Shown here in pieces: positions 10,736-20,999 of a stretch of DNA of 64,000 nucleotides (position 1 is the stretch's first letter; every line of letters begins with the position of its first letter). Location: positions 310,001 to 374,000 of the forward strand of contig JARFIW010000835.1 in the NCBI GenBank assembly GCA_036346225.1. Reading direction: 5' to 3'. Below the pieces are notes generated by a model. That model had not been told where the DNA came from and searched no databases. It saw only the letters and a list, made by a program, of their open reading frames with translations. The DNA comes from Platerodrilus igneus (Eukaryota; Arthropoda; Insecta; Coleoptera; Lycidae). The translations under genes were made by a program, and so were the position numbers.

Positions 10736-11110
10736 AAAATGTTACGTTACGTAATCCGTGCGTAACACAAAGAAAATCAAAGAAATGACCGGGCTCAATC
10801 GGAGAGTAGGGGGGTCGTAGAAAGCAGACCAACATATATTGTATGCGGCGGTAAGGAGTTAGTGACAATACCTGCAAGAAAATTAGTTAAGCAAACCTGA
10901 AAAAAAAGAGAATAAGCATAGCAGCAATGAAAAGTCTAAGTTATTCAGTACTTTGTAGAATGTAAAAAAAACTGTTTAGATAAACTATATAATATAACAA
11001 CGGTAAAAGCAATACAGAAAAATGTTTAGTACAAAGTGAGGTAATATTGGGGAGTAGCAGAAACGTTTCCTCACACACCAATTAAACATAAATCAGACAA
11101 AATGTTAAAA

Positions 11111-11190
11111 AATAAATAGGTAAGACACAATTGATATGAGTAATTCAGTAAATAAATAGGTAAGACACAATTGGTATGAGTAATTTAGTA
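11111..11190. repeat. 40-bp tandem duplication inside the LTR
   Basis: The 40-nt unit starting AATAAATAGGTAAGACACAA is present twice (11111-11150 and 11151-11190) with two mismatches. It lies within the LTR insert. Confidence 0.9.
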
Positions 11191-12469
11191 GTATTGATTT
11201 TTCTTTCTTTCTTTTTCTTCTATGTTTTAAAATAGCATGCAAGTCTATTGTAAAAGGTATCAAATCGACAAAGATATGGTAAAGCAACGGATAGATATTT
11301 AAAGTAATAACCAGTAGGAAATAGTTCAACTTACAAAAGTCCTTCAGCAACGCTTCCTTGCAACTGAAGTGTGGGATTCAACGATGGAACTTATCACACG
11401 TTACACTAATCACACCTACGTATTTCACTGGTGTTAGCAGCAGACATTATCACGCGTCGGAACTATGTAGCCTTGATAAATTTCTTGGTAATTCTATTTC
11501 CTAAGACAATAATTTCGAAATATTCTGAAGCACTAGTTTAATTTCAACTGGGACCAAAGGTCTATTATTTTCATAAACATCCCAAAAAGCAGTGAGAAAT
11601 TTCAACCAATACCTTTGTAAGCCGGTAATCTGTTATATTTCACAAATAACGAAAATTTGCGCAAGCAATGATCTATTTTAGATTCTTTGTTGTTAGAAAA
11701 TTCAGAAACTACAGTATCACTGTATTTAAACAATCCAAAGTATGCGCTACTCTGAAAAAAAATGACCGCGAAACTAGGTCGCACACACAGTTTCAATATT
11801 AAAAGACAAAACAACTAAAAAGAATCATAATGGGTAAAGCACGTGTATCACTTAAGTACGTCCGTCAAAAGGTTCCGTAAAACACTTTTGTACAGTTAAT
11901 ATACAATTTTTATTTCACAAGAAAACAACTAAAAAAAATCGTGCCGTGCTCGTACATGAACAATACGAAAATTAAATCCCGCATTAATTCTCACTAGTCA
12001 AAGCAAAGAGGAAACAGTATTTTTAACGTACTTAGTATCTCGGAATAAAGAACAAAAAACGACTCCTCGTCTGTTTATTCAACTCGTTCTATTCCAACCG
12101 CTTATCGTATCTTATCTAGACTTGTTAATAACCACATAAGGAACAAAATTTATATTTACGGCAAGACAAGAACGATGCACTCTATAATTAACTTCAGCAT
12201 AATTAACTTTTACCTTACAAAATATCAAATATTTGATACACATATTCTGTGCTAAGTTTGTTATCTACTCAAAGGCATTAACACTTTGTGATTCGCTTAT
12301 CTACACTAATATTTTTCCCACATTTAAATATTATTTTATTATTACATTAATTAGACTAGAATTTGAAGCAAAACGTTATTTACACTTCACTTAAAATGTC
12401 AAAATATACATGAGGAACACCATCAAATTAACAACAATAAATAAGCTATAAAAATGCACGTTACAGCCT

Positions 12470-13335
12470 TTTTCCGTTCCTCTTTTTCAAATTTTTAAAT
12501 ATAAGTGAGGCCTTAATAATTACGATGTTGTGGTCAGTGTCTATATTTGCTTCTGGGTAGCTTCTACAGTCTTTTATTAGATTTCTAAACCGTTGTCTAA
12601 CAATAATGTAATCTATTTGATATGTTCCTATATCTCCTGGCATCTTCCTCATATATTGTTTTCTAGCATGATGTTGAAATAATGTATTTGCGATGGTTAG
12701 TTGTTCTTGTCGCAAAATTCTACCAGCCTATTTCCCCTATCATTTCTCGTGCCTAAACCAAATAAACCTACTATCGCTCCTTCCCCACCCGTACCTACCA
12801 CTGCATTAAAAGCCCCCGTAATCATTAAATTTTCATGTCCTTTTACTTATCTTAGTATGTCTTTTATAACTTTAAAAATCGCCTCTACTTCTTCTTCGCT
12901 GTAGCTAGAGATAGGCATGTATATTTGTATTATTACTGTGTTTACTGGTTTAGATTCAAATCTAACCATGAGAATTCTTTTGTTTTCTACACGTGGTCCT
13001 ATCTTTTTTCGCACAACTATCCCCACACCCGAATTTCCTTCCTCTGATTCAGTATGAATTACCCTAAAGTCTCCACTCCAAAAATCACCCGCCTCTGGCC
13101 AGTGGACTTCGCTGATTCCTACTATGACTGCTGCTAACCTATCCATTTCGATTTTCAGGTTCTCTAGCTTCCCTACTTGTTTCATACTTCTGACATTCTC
13201 CGCTCCGACTCGCAGAATGTTCACGGATCTTTTTTTATACTTTCGGATCATTTCCCCCGAAGTAGTCCCCTCCCGGAGATCTGAATGGGGGACTATTTTA
13301 CCTACGGAATTTTTTACCCCAGAGGGTAATAACAA
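12470..13335 (-). pseudogene. RTE endonuclease, copy B (best-preserved endonuclease)
   Basis: The longest endonuclease piece (13335-12847) starts in the 5' UTR-encoded segment GVKNSVGKIVPHSDL. It gives NVRSMKQVGKLENLKIEMD, VGISEVHWPEAGDFW, GNSGVGIVVRKK and IIQIYMPISSYSEEEVE. After a frame break the C-terminal part (12715-12470) reads TIANTLFQHHARKQY, IDYIIVRQRF and DIDTDHNIV, with the catalytic Asp-His pair. The GDFNA loop between them is damaged (frame lost around 12800-12840). The order and spacing match the APE fold of RTE elements. The LTR insertion begins right after this domain. Confidence 0.82.
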
Positions 13336-13626
13336 TTTTGAGTACGCTGTGTACTTGGGAGGTAATGTGGTGGTTTCCCGTTGCCTTCCACATCGCAGTA
13401 GTGTGCCTTAGAATGTGAAACCCACTCCTATGGTCTCGGCCACTCTATGTACCGAAAAAGCTGCTGCCCTCTTTCGGGGATCTGTCCTAGTCTGGTTCCT
13501 CACTAAAGACCCCACTAAATTTGTTAAACCTTTACGTTGGCTCTTTAGCTCATTGAAACGCTCAAGCCATTTTACCTGTTCTAGTATTTTAGAACGACGT
13601 CAAGGTGCAGGTCCGTTCAGAATGGA
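13240..13626 (-). other. 5' UTR of RTE copy B with conserved hairpin
   Basis: This region is shared by copies A (6520-6930), C (23100-23521), D (15150-15682) and F (27428-27557). It includes a hairpin with the inverted arms CCGAAAGAG and CTCTTTCGG around a CTGCTGCC loop. The arms are perfect in copy A at 6763-6788 and slightly changed here at 13452-13477. It also carries a GGCAACGGGAAACCACC block. It may serve as promoter or RNA-processing element, which is inference. Confidence 0.6.
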
Positions 13627-13631
13627 TTTCA

Positions 13632-15149
13632 TACTATTTAATATTTATAATAATTTTTGTGTTTTTCACCGTTTAATGAATATTAATCTCCAGTTCAGTT
13701 AGGTAATCTCATAATTAGAAAAGTTAGACCTAATTTTTATTTTTGATTTTGGGTCCAGAATGATGCGGTTGGATCGTCAATGCCCAAAAGCTTACTGACT
13801 GTGACAAAGCTCGAATATTTTCCCCACATATACAAATAATGGAAAAAAACAAAATCGATGGTTAGGTTAATAAGGGAAAAATCTTAAAAAACAAGTCAGG
13901 AGTAAATATGTGACAGCACAAAAGCTAAATGCAATGTTACAGAATCATTAATAATAACAGATGGCACAATAGGTGCCTGTAGTTTACACGGCGAATTAAA
14001 GATAGCCGTGGTCGCAGTGCACGCTGTGATCTCTCGTTAAATCTGCCCACAGTTTCCTCGAGTTATTCCAACTATTCATAAGGATCACAATTAATTATAT
14101 GAGAATACGTTTTATTTTCTTAATCATGCAGGATATAATAGCTTACTTAATTAAACTAATAAATAAGTAAACATAGTCTTCTCGGCTGATCGTTAAAAAG
14201 TTCGGCCGTTCTTTGTAAACTGTTTAAAATATTTAATTGTTTTATTATGTCTAATTTGAGTCTGTTTATGGCGCGTTTTTGAATGATACTGGCCCCTTGT
14301 AAAAAAATCATAGGCGTAATTTTCAAACAAGGTATAATAATGCACTCCTATATCTACATGTTTACATACATTGTATATACGCTGAACGCTGTGACAGACA
14401 GCTTTGAAAATCGAAGAATGCGGCGGTGTAAACATAACCTCACAATGATTGAAAAGTACAACCTTAGAAGTAAATCATAGATGACCAGAACTAATATGCT
14501 GTCAAAATATTCGCTTCTTAAATATATTTTTCTACTACTAACCCACAAAATGTTTTACATGGTGTTTCTATAACTTTCAAAAATTTTTAATGACCAAGAG
14601 TCACTACTGCGTTTTGTTGTTGTTATTCTTTGTAAATAAAAGAAAGTGGTGGCAAAGATTACCTTTTGTCAATTGTGGCTTCACCGCAACTAATTTTATA
14701 TATGACCCTATTGAATTAGAAGTTTCTAGTACAGAAAGAATTTTTCTTTTATAACCTGAAGGGTATTGAACGCTTTTTGAAGATGGAATTGCTTTGTAGT
14801 TTCAATGCATGCAGAGAAAGGATTTGTTCTTAACGAACACCTATAGAGACTTGCTATAGATAGTAATTAAGTTAACATATTTCAAGTAGTTCGATTCAAT
14901 TAAATATAATAAAAACTAAGTAAACCATAAATTTTTTAAAAAACTAATCGCGACTACTGAATGATCAACATTAGTAGCGAAGCTATTTAAGAATAATTAA
15001 AAGAGTTCTACAAGAACCATTATAAGGTACTTTTCTTAATCACGTAGACTGAAGTAAACCTTTCAAACAGACAATTACCTGATACTGCTTTGAATATATT
15101 TAGATATCTTCCCCACACGTATACTAGCAACCAGTAGCATAACTACAAT
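13632..15149. other. No gene seen; AT-rich DNA
   Basis: Open frames here are short and lack recognisable motifs, and I see no terminal repeats. An AT-rich spacer of unknown origin. Confidence 0.45.
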
Positions 15150-15682
15150 TTTACCCCCTTGCCCCAAAGACTGTGTCTCAAAGTAGTGAGATCTATAGTG
15201 AGGAACCAGACTAAAACACAGGTCCCCGAAAAAAGACAGCAGCTCCTTCGGTATTTAGAGTGGCAGAGACAATAGGGAGTCGTTATGACATTCAAGGCAC
15301 ACTATTACGATATGAAAGACATTGCATTTACATTTCCAATGCTCCACCCGAAGGTACTACATTGGCCAGGAGGCGAGTTTTTTTTGTTGCCTGGAAATTT
15401 AGAATTTTGCCGAACCCTTGCCGTTCCAGGCAAGGTAGGGATCTTTAATGTGCGTGACAACACTCACACACGAGACCTCCATTTAACCTCTCATCCGAAC
15501 GAGGGCGTAATTTTTATGAAAAATGCTCACCTGCCATTTTTCAAGCAGTCGGCCGTGTCGGTATTCGAACCCAGGACCTTGGGATCCGTAGTCTTACGCT
15601 TACTACATTGATCCACGGCGACGCCGATATGGAAGACAACGGAAAACCGCCACACACCGCCCAAATTCACAACGTACCCTTA
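15150..15682 (+). mobile_element. RTE 5'-UTR fragment, copy D, split by a SINE
   Basis: Plus-strand sequence matching the reverse complement of the copy A/B/C leader: GAACCAGACTAAAACA, CAGGTCCCCGAAA, the CAGCAGCTC hairpin region, and after the SINE ACGGAAAACCGCCAC. It ends before any coding sequence. The SINE at 15322-15625 interrupts it at the conserved GATGTGGAAGGCAACGG block. Confidence 0.75.
15322..15625 (-). repeat. tRNA-derived SINE, minus-strand copy with 13-bp target duplication
   Basis: This is the reverse complement of the SINE at 8206-8511 and nearly as long. The tRNA-like head is at the high-coordinate end (GGCGTCGCCGTGGATCAATG on the minus strand) and the inverted-repeat tail is at 15330-15365. 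It is flanked by GATATGAAAGACA (15309-15321) and GATATGGAAGACA (15626-15638), one mismatch in 13. It sits in RTE fragment D. Confidence 0.88.
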
Positions 15683-15687
15683 TATTT

Positions 15688-15778
15688 GATTTTCAAATGC
15701 TCAACCCGAAGGTACTAAATTGGCCACAAAACAAGTTTTTTGTCTGGAAATTGTACATTCTGCCCAACCATTAGAAGG
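15688..15778 (-). repeat. SINE tail fragment
   Basis: ATGCTCAACCCGAAGGTACT and the following ATTGGCCACAAAACAAG region match the tail half of the SINE on the minus strand. It lacks the tRNA-like head. Confidence 0.6.
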
Positions 15779-15829
15779 TTCAAAGGACGTAATCGGTGCG
15801 AACTAAGACCACCAATGACTACGAGTGGC

Positions 15830-17080
15830 TCCTGAGTCTAACAGCTCAGTAAAGGGAATGCCAAAGATTTGGATAGATTTGGACTGATAAATACGGGCGT
15901 TTGTCGCCCCGGACACTAGTGCACAGATAGTTTAGCACTAATCGACCTTACTTCTATTTCCAAAGTACTATCTTGAGGAAAAAGACTAGAATTTAGCAAG
16001 TATTCTGTAGACACTTTTCGACCACCACTTTCCATCACTACTTCTCATTTGTCGGAACCAGACCTTGTCTATAAATCAGGTACTACGGCAGTTGCTTCGC
16101 TCCCGTTCCGCGGGTCTAATGCTGTCTCTAGCCGTTCTACACCAGTCAATCGACCCAACCTTTCTTCCCTTGTTACTCCTACTTCGTCATCTACTTCTGC
16201 TACCCTGTAACGTGTTTCAGTTGTAATCAAATGGGACACATTTTTCCGCACTACTAGGCCGCAGGTACTACATTGTTGTGGTTGCGGTCGAAAGGGAGTT
16301 ACTCGCTGAAATTGTCCTAATCAATGTGGAGGCGTATTAAATTGTCGATAGAGTCCTCGGCCCGAGGCGAAGACACTATTCTTTCTCTGTCCTTGGATAT
16401 CCCTTTTTATGGTCTCAAGGACTACTCTCGATCGGTGCCAAACTATTTGTACACTAGTGTCCGGGGCGACCAACGCTCATATTTATCTGTCCAAATCTTT
16501 GGCATTTCATTTACTGGACTGTTAGACTATTCGTACAGTCATTGGTGGTCCTGGTTGGCACCGATTACGTCCTTTGAACCTTCCTCTGTATTCTTCATCT
16601 TTCTGCAGCCTGACCAACGACTCGAAATGTCCCAATCATAGGTTTCGTCTCCATACCCATCACCCTCCCAGTGTCACGTTTCTTATCACGTAACTACACC
16701 AAACGCTGATAAGGAATATTCCCTTGATATACACATAAGGAAACAAGTTGTGTACTTGTATGTGTCGGGATACTCAGCTTGCACGTCCTCGGGAATGAAG
16801 CAGCACTGCATCGCCACGGTCGTCGGGATTTTTTTACCCTGTTACCATAACGCCACTAGCAATCTACAGATAACGGCAGTTGATCTGTAGCAAACAACAC
16901 TTGGAACTACATAAAAAAGAACTAATTTGGCCTCCAGCTAAGAACTAAAAGAGATTCTGACTAGGATGGGAAAACGCGGAAAAACTCACCGATACACGCA
17001 AGACACCTCCTACTTGTCAAACAAACAAAAAACGTGCATCGCTCTTGAACTACTGGGACGAGTAATGTAGAAAATATTTC
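15830..17080 (+). pseudogene. Gypsy-like gag/protease fossil
   Basis: Near 16213-16255 the sequence encodes CFSCNQMGHIFPHY, a zinc knuckle with Tyr for the last Cys. In a shifted frame (16273-16315) it encodes CGCGRKGVTR, a stop, then NC, a second knuckle with Val for His. Together they look like a retroelement nucleocapsid. The frame at 16324-16641 then has VQIFGISFTGLLDYSYS, which resembles a retroviral-type aspartic protease region where LLD(S/T)G is usual, with Gly lost. Weak similarity to an RT start follows near 16995. The stretch is much more GC-rich than its flanks. Heavy decay leaves the superfamily uncertain (Ty3/gypsy preferred, BEL possible). Confidence 0.4.
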
Positions 17081-17524
17081 AAAGCACAAGCTGCAGAATC
17101 AAATTAAAAATTGGTTCCAATAACACGAGTTCGAACTGCAATTCTCGCGTTATCAAAGCGCGATTAGCAAACTAGAAAACACGCTATCAAATAATAGTAG
17201 GATCCATTATTTTGACAAGTTTTTAGATGGGAACCACAAGAGAAGGCAATTATACGTTATCGGAATGTTTAACAAATTAACAGATACCTAAAACAAGGTA
17301 TTGACTATTTAATTTATCGAATAAATTTTTGTTTTAAAAGCAAAATGGATTTGAGTTAAAATTATGTTAAAGCGGGCTTATTCTGAACGGATACACTATA
17401 TAGGATATTGTTGTAGAATTTAAGAATATAAATAGAATTTATTCGAGCGAGTAATGACTTAACCAGGGGAAAAAAGGGTATTTAATTTATGTTGAAAAAT
17501 AAACGTAACAACTGTTCCAAGCCA
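17081..17524. other. No gene seen
   Basis: AT-rich sequence with no readable motif. It may be the decayed continuation of the preceding gypsy-like fossil. Confidence 0.4.
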
Positions 17525-17690
17525 CACATGGGACCTACATTTTATCTCTTATTCAAACGAGGGCGTATTTTTGTGAAAAATGCTTGTTTTCCCAGCTGTC
17601 CGTGTTCAAATTCGTACACGAAACCTTAGGCCCAGTAGTCACCCGCATATCAAGTGAACCACGAAGTCGCCTACTACATTGGTTAAGAAA
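17525..17690 (-). repeat. SINE head/body fragment
   Basis: GGGACCTACATTTTATCTC and AACGAGGGCGTATTTTTGTG match the SINE body on the minus strand. A decayed tRNA-like head region (TGTCCGTGTTCAAATTCGTA) follows. Confidence 0.6.
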
Positions 17691-17694
17691 CTAG

Positions 17695-17771
17695 CTCTTT
17701 ACTTGGAAATTTTGAATTTTGCTGAATCCTTACTACTTCAAGCAATGTAGGGATCCTAACGTGCGTGACTA

Positions 17772-17810
<39 letters not shown>

Positions 17811-17955
17811 AGCCGAAATTTATCTATCATCCGAACAAAGCCCTATTTTTATGAAAAATACTCGTTTAACATTTTTCAAGCGATCCGTGTCGGAATTAGA
17901 ACCCGAATACATGATCTTAGTAGCCCCCAGCAAACCAATTAAACCATGGAGCCGC
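17695..17955 (-). repeat. SINE copy with a (CA)n expansion
   Basis: A minus-strand SINE with body AAATTTTGAATTTTGCTGAA and a head region near 17890-17950 (GTGTCGGAATTAGAACCCGA). The short ACAACACTCACACAC stretch of other copies has grown here into a (CA)n tract at about 17771-17808. The tail half is lost. Confidence 0.7.
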
Positions 17956-17984
17956 TCAACACACAGCATGCCAAATACGTTTGA

Positions 17985-19095
17985 GGAAATGATAGCATTC
18001 TGTGGGGTGAAAGATTCCGTAGTTAAAATAGTCCCCCTTTTGGATTTCTAAAGAATGCCCATTTTGGAAGTTGTGATCGGCAAGCTCAATAAGAAAGAAA
18101 GAAGACCAGGAACATCTTGTGTCAGAGCATGTAATGTTAGAAGCATAAAGCAAGTAGGTAAGCTAGAAAATTTGAAAATTGAAATGGCTAAGTTTGCATT
18201 AGATATAGCAGAGATCGTTGACCAAAGACGGGGAATTTTTGGGTCGGAGATTTTATAATAATTTATACATGATCAGAGGAAAGAAATTTGGGTGTGGGAT
18301 TAGTTATGCGGAAAAAAGCGAACATTGTGTAAAAAATACTTACAAGTGAACGAAAGAGTATTCATGATTAGACTAGAATTTAAACCGGTAAACTACAGTG
18401 AGAAAAAGAATGAAGCTATCCACAAAGATATCGTAGACATATTAAGATGCGTAAAAGAGAATGAAAATTTAACAATCACAGGAGATTGGATGACAGAATT
18501 TTGCGACAAAATCAATTTAGCCATTATTTCAACTTCTTGCTAAAAAAGGATGCACGTGGAAGATGCCAAAAGACATAGCGAGATTTCAAAAAGATCAGAT
18601 TCTTGTTAGACAATGGTTTAGGAATTAGATTTATAAGCTGCCCGGAAGCAGCATAGACGCTGACCACAACATAGTAATTATGAAACCTGCGCTTAAATTC
18701 AAAAATTTGAAAAAAAACTAGCAGTAAAAGGCACTCTAACATTGAGAAATTAAACGATGAAGATACCTAGAAAAATCGGGGATAAATCAAACGAATTATT
18801 GAATGACATCAGGAAAATTTTTGATATTAAGAAACCAGAAGCAAAATAGAGGAACCACTTTAGATATTGCAGTAAATGATATTCTAGGATATAAACAAAA
18901 TGAAAATAAGAAACCATGACTGAAAAAAGATATTCCAAATTTAATAGAAGAAAGGTGAATATACCTAAACAGACCCGACGAGACAGGGAAACGTAGATAA
19001 AATACCATACAGTGTTAAAGAACAATGAATTGAGGAAAAGTATTAAGATGTACAAATTAAGATGGAAATAGGAAGGACAGAAGCGGTATAACAAA
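17985..19095 (+). mobile_element. RTE-clade LINE, copy E (5' UTR, endonuclease and linker remnant)
   Basis: It starts with the leader segment encoding FCGVKDSVVKIVPLLDF and enters the endonuclease at 18124 (NVRSIKQVGKLENLKIEM). It continues to ENLTITGDW (about 18465), where the GDFNA loop is lost and the chain jumps to TEFCDKINLA. About 60 residues between these blocks are missing compared with copy A. Linker sequence (decayed MAAREILGY and KKPWITKDI regions) continues to about 19095. There is no RT domain. Multiple stops. Confidence 0.78.
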
Positions 19096-19119
19096 ACGGG
19101 TTCTGGAACAGGAAGTGGC

Positions 19120-19262
19120 GCAATCATTCATATATAAACCTTATGATAATTGAGGCAAGACGGATGTTAGAGTAGTAAGTGCCACAATCATCATCACATC
19201 ATTTTTAGCTCGGGGTCGTAGTTTAGGCTTTGGCTTGAGATTCCCGTTCCAAAGTCCATGCT
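19120..19262 (+). repeat. Dispersed unknown repeat (TCATCATATATAAC...AGCTCGG type)
   Basis: CAATCATCATCACATC, then TTTTTAGCTCGGGGTCGTAG, resembles the units at 25185-25560, which read CAATCATCATATATAAC and TTTTAGCTCGG...GTCGCAGCGC. No coding potential. Class unknown. Confidence 0.45.
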
Positions 19263-19264
19263 TT

Positions 19265-19331
19265 GTGTTTGTGTGTGTGTGTGCGTAGTGTGTGTGTGTG
19301 TGTGTGTGCGCGTGCGTGTGTATGTGTGTGT
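19265..19331. repeat. (TG)n microsatellite
   Basis: A mostly TG dinucleotide tract with scattered CG and TA interruptions. Confidence 0.95.
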
Positions 19332-19333
19332 TA

Positions 19334-19687
19334 TATTATTATTATTACTATTATTATTATTATTTATTAAGACGTTTCATTTTACGTACATAGTTCTAAA
19401 ACAACAGATACATAATAATTAAGCTACAATACATGTAAAGGAATACAAAAATAAAATTTATATGGTAAAGTTCTAAGACAAAACTGAATACAAATTGGTG
19501 AGTAGCCTATAAAGCAGTTGTAGAGATGTCACTAAGTTCATTTTCAAACACTAGATCATTGTTGTTAACTGTACAGTGTATGCTTTTAATGCACCACACA
19601 CTTTGAAAACTTTGTAATTGACTAGAGCTCAGTTTTCCTATAAATTCCTTTATTATTCTGGATTTTAATCGTTTGGTGTATATACCC
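19334..19687 (-). pseudogene. Tx1/L1-type LINE, 3' end (separated from its body by RTE copy C)
   Basis: Read on the minus strand, 19687 continues the coding sequence broken at 23534. A stretch encoding KSRIIKEFIGKLSSSQL and VWCIKSIHCTVNNNDLVFEN resembles the extreme C-terminus of Tx1-like ORF2 proteins (the W-I-N..C-V-N pattern). A stop, a 3' UTR, an AATAAA signal and a (TAA)n tail at 19336-19375 follow. The TTGAAAGTTGCA duplicated at the edges of copy C joins the two halves in the same strand. Confidence is moderate because the terminal homology is short. Confidence 0.6.
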
Positions 19688-19799
19688 TTGAAAGTTGCAT
19701 CATCATTAGGTCTGCAGTCCTGGAACTGGTTAGACGCGTACCCTCATTGTTTTCTATTCTGAATTAACCTACACATTTCCCTGAAATTTGAACAGTCTG

Positions 19800-20187
19800 T
19801 ATCTATCACTACCTGATCTAGGTCTACATCTACCTCCTTTTTCTTATCTCTGCTTGTAATATATCCCATACTATTCCCCAAAATGCTTTAGAACGTATTC
19901 TACCCTTCTATTTCTTCTATTTTTCTCCACAGATATCCTTGTTCCCCTACTATTTCTATAACCTATTTCCTATTGACTTTGTCTGTTCATGCTATCATCC
20001 TCATACATCTGAAGCACAGAATTCCAAAGGTTTCTACCGTTTTTCTGTCTGCTTTTTCTACTGCCCGTATTTCATAGGCATACTGTGCTGTGCTCCACAC
20101 ATATGCTTTCAACAATTTTCTTCTTGTTTCTCATGTTTGCTGTCTTTTATCATAGGCGCTGTTCTTTCTTGTTAGATGCACTTCAGT
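19800..20187 (-). repeat. Second, older copy of the ORF C-terminus in the 3' region of RTE copy C
   Basis: The minus-strand sequence aligns by eye, block by block, with the main C-terminal coding region at about 20930-21250. The aligned blocks are AAAGAACAGCGCC for the KKQLL codons, ACATATGTGTGGAGCACAGCA for YVWSTA, and CATTTTGGGGAATAGTATG near the end. It has many substitutions and stops. It lies between the UTR modules and the element's terminal repeat. Confidence 0.65.
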
Positions 20188-20880
20188 TCTCATCTATTGT
20201 TTTACAATTATATACCCTATTTCTCCGACATTCAGTGGTTGTGAACGGGGGTAAGCAGCCTGTGGCTGCCAAGTTTCCCCAGCACTTGAACATTTGCCGA
20301 TTTAATATTTTTCCAATATGTCTTTTCGCACAGTCAACATTAGTTGCAGGTATTTCACAACCAACAATTGTAGTTGTTTATAATAATCATCAGATTTATC
20401 TGCACTTATTTTTTCGACATTAGGTTGGTTTCCTGTCTCAAAACTGGTTGGTCACGTACCTGCACTAATTTATATTCGGAACTAGCCTACAAAGTTCCCT
20501 GAAATTCTCACACAGCCTATATACAATTCGGTTCCTCTTCTATTGTTTTCTAATTTTATGCTCTATTTCGCCGCGATTCAGCGAAGGAGGTTAAGCAGCT
20601 TGCGTCTGCCACGGATCCTCCAATACGTAGACATTTGCCGAATTAATAGTTTTTCAGTAAATTCTTACACACAATTCAAATTATTCGAGAATATTGGCCA
20701 ACCAATACTTCTAGTTGCTTATAATAATCGCCAGGTTTAAGTACAGTTACTTTTTTCGTCATTAGTTTATCCATCTTGGGACTGGTTGGATGCATACCTC
20801 CATTGATTTCTATTCTGAGCTACCCTACACATTTCCCTGAATTTCCTGCAGCCTACATCTTTCACTATCTGTGTACAGTA
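20188..20880 (-). repeat. Two direct modules in the 3' UTR of RTE copy C
   Basis: Units 20188-20535 and 20536-20880 share the same ordered landmarks, including CATTTGCCGAATTAATAG, ATAATAATC, ACTGGTTGG and a CTAGCCTAC-type block. They are clearly diverged from each other but each matches its counterpart in copy B. Confidence 0.75.
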
Positions 20881-20999
20881 GTCTAACCTAGGTCTTTCTC
20901 TACACCTTTTTTTTTCATATCTTTGCTTCTAATATGTTCCGCACTATGCTCTCATGGCGTAGTATGTGGCCTATCATCCTATCTCTCCTATTTTTTACA

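Larger units (their letters stand above)
10697..12465 (-). mobile_element. Nearly solo LTR of an LTR retrotransposon, inserted in RTE copy B
   Basis: The insert starts TGTTACG (10697) and ends CGTTACA (12465). It is flanked by GCCT at 10693-10696 and 12466-12469, while uninterrupted copy C reads through the site. A second TGTTACG at 10740 starts the long body, an apparent LTR of about 1.7 kb on the minus strand. It is preceded by a 15-nt primer-binding site. Left of that site only about 24 bp of the other LTR remain. Thus internal genes and nearly all of one LTR were lost, but the primer site was kept. No protein motif is readable inside. Confidence 0.7.
7292..13626 (-). mobile_element. RTE-clade LINE, copy B, with nested SINE and LTR insertions
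   Basis: The minus-strand element has its 5' end near 13626 and its 3' end at a CATCATCATCATCATTAG tract (7292-7310), a simple-repeat end of the kind usual in RTE elements. Removing the SINE (8206-8511) and the LTR insert (10697-12465) leaves about 4.2 kb with 5' UTR, endonuclease, linker, RT, C-terminal domain and a long 3' region. TTTCA occurs at both edges (7287-7291 and 13627-13631) and may be a short target duplication, but this is weak. The coding region is broken repeatedly. Confidence 0.85.

Noticed and set aside
16069..16251. Minus-strand open frame of 60 codons
   Set aside because: It is the shadow of the gag-like zinc-knuckle stretch read on the plus strand.
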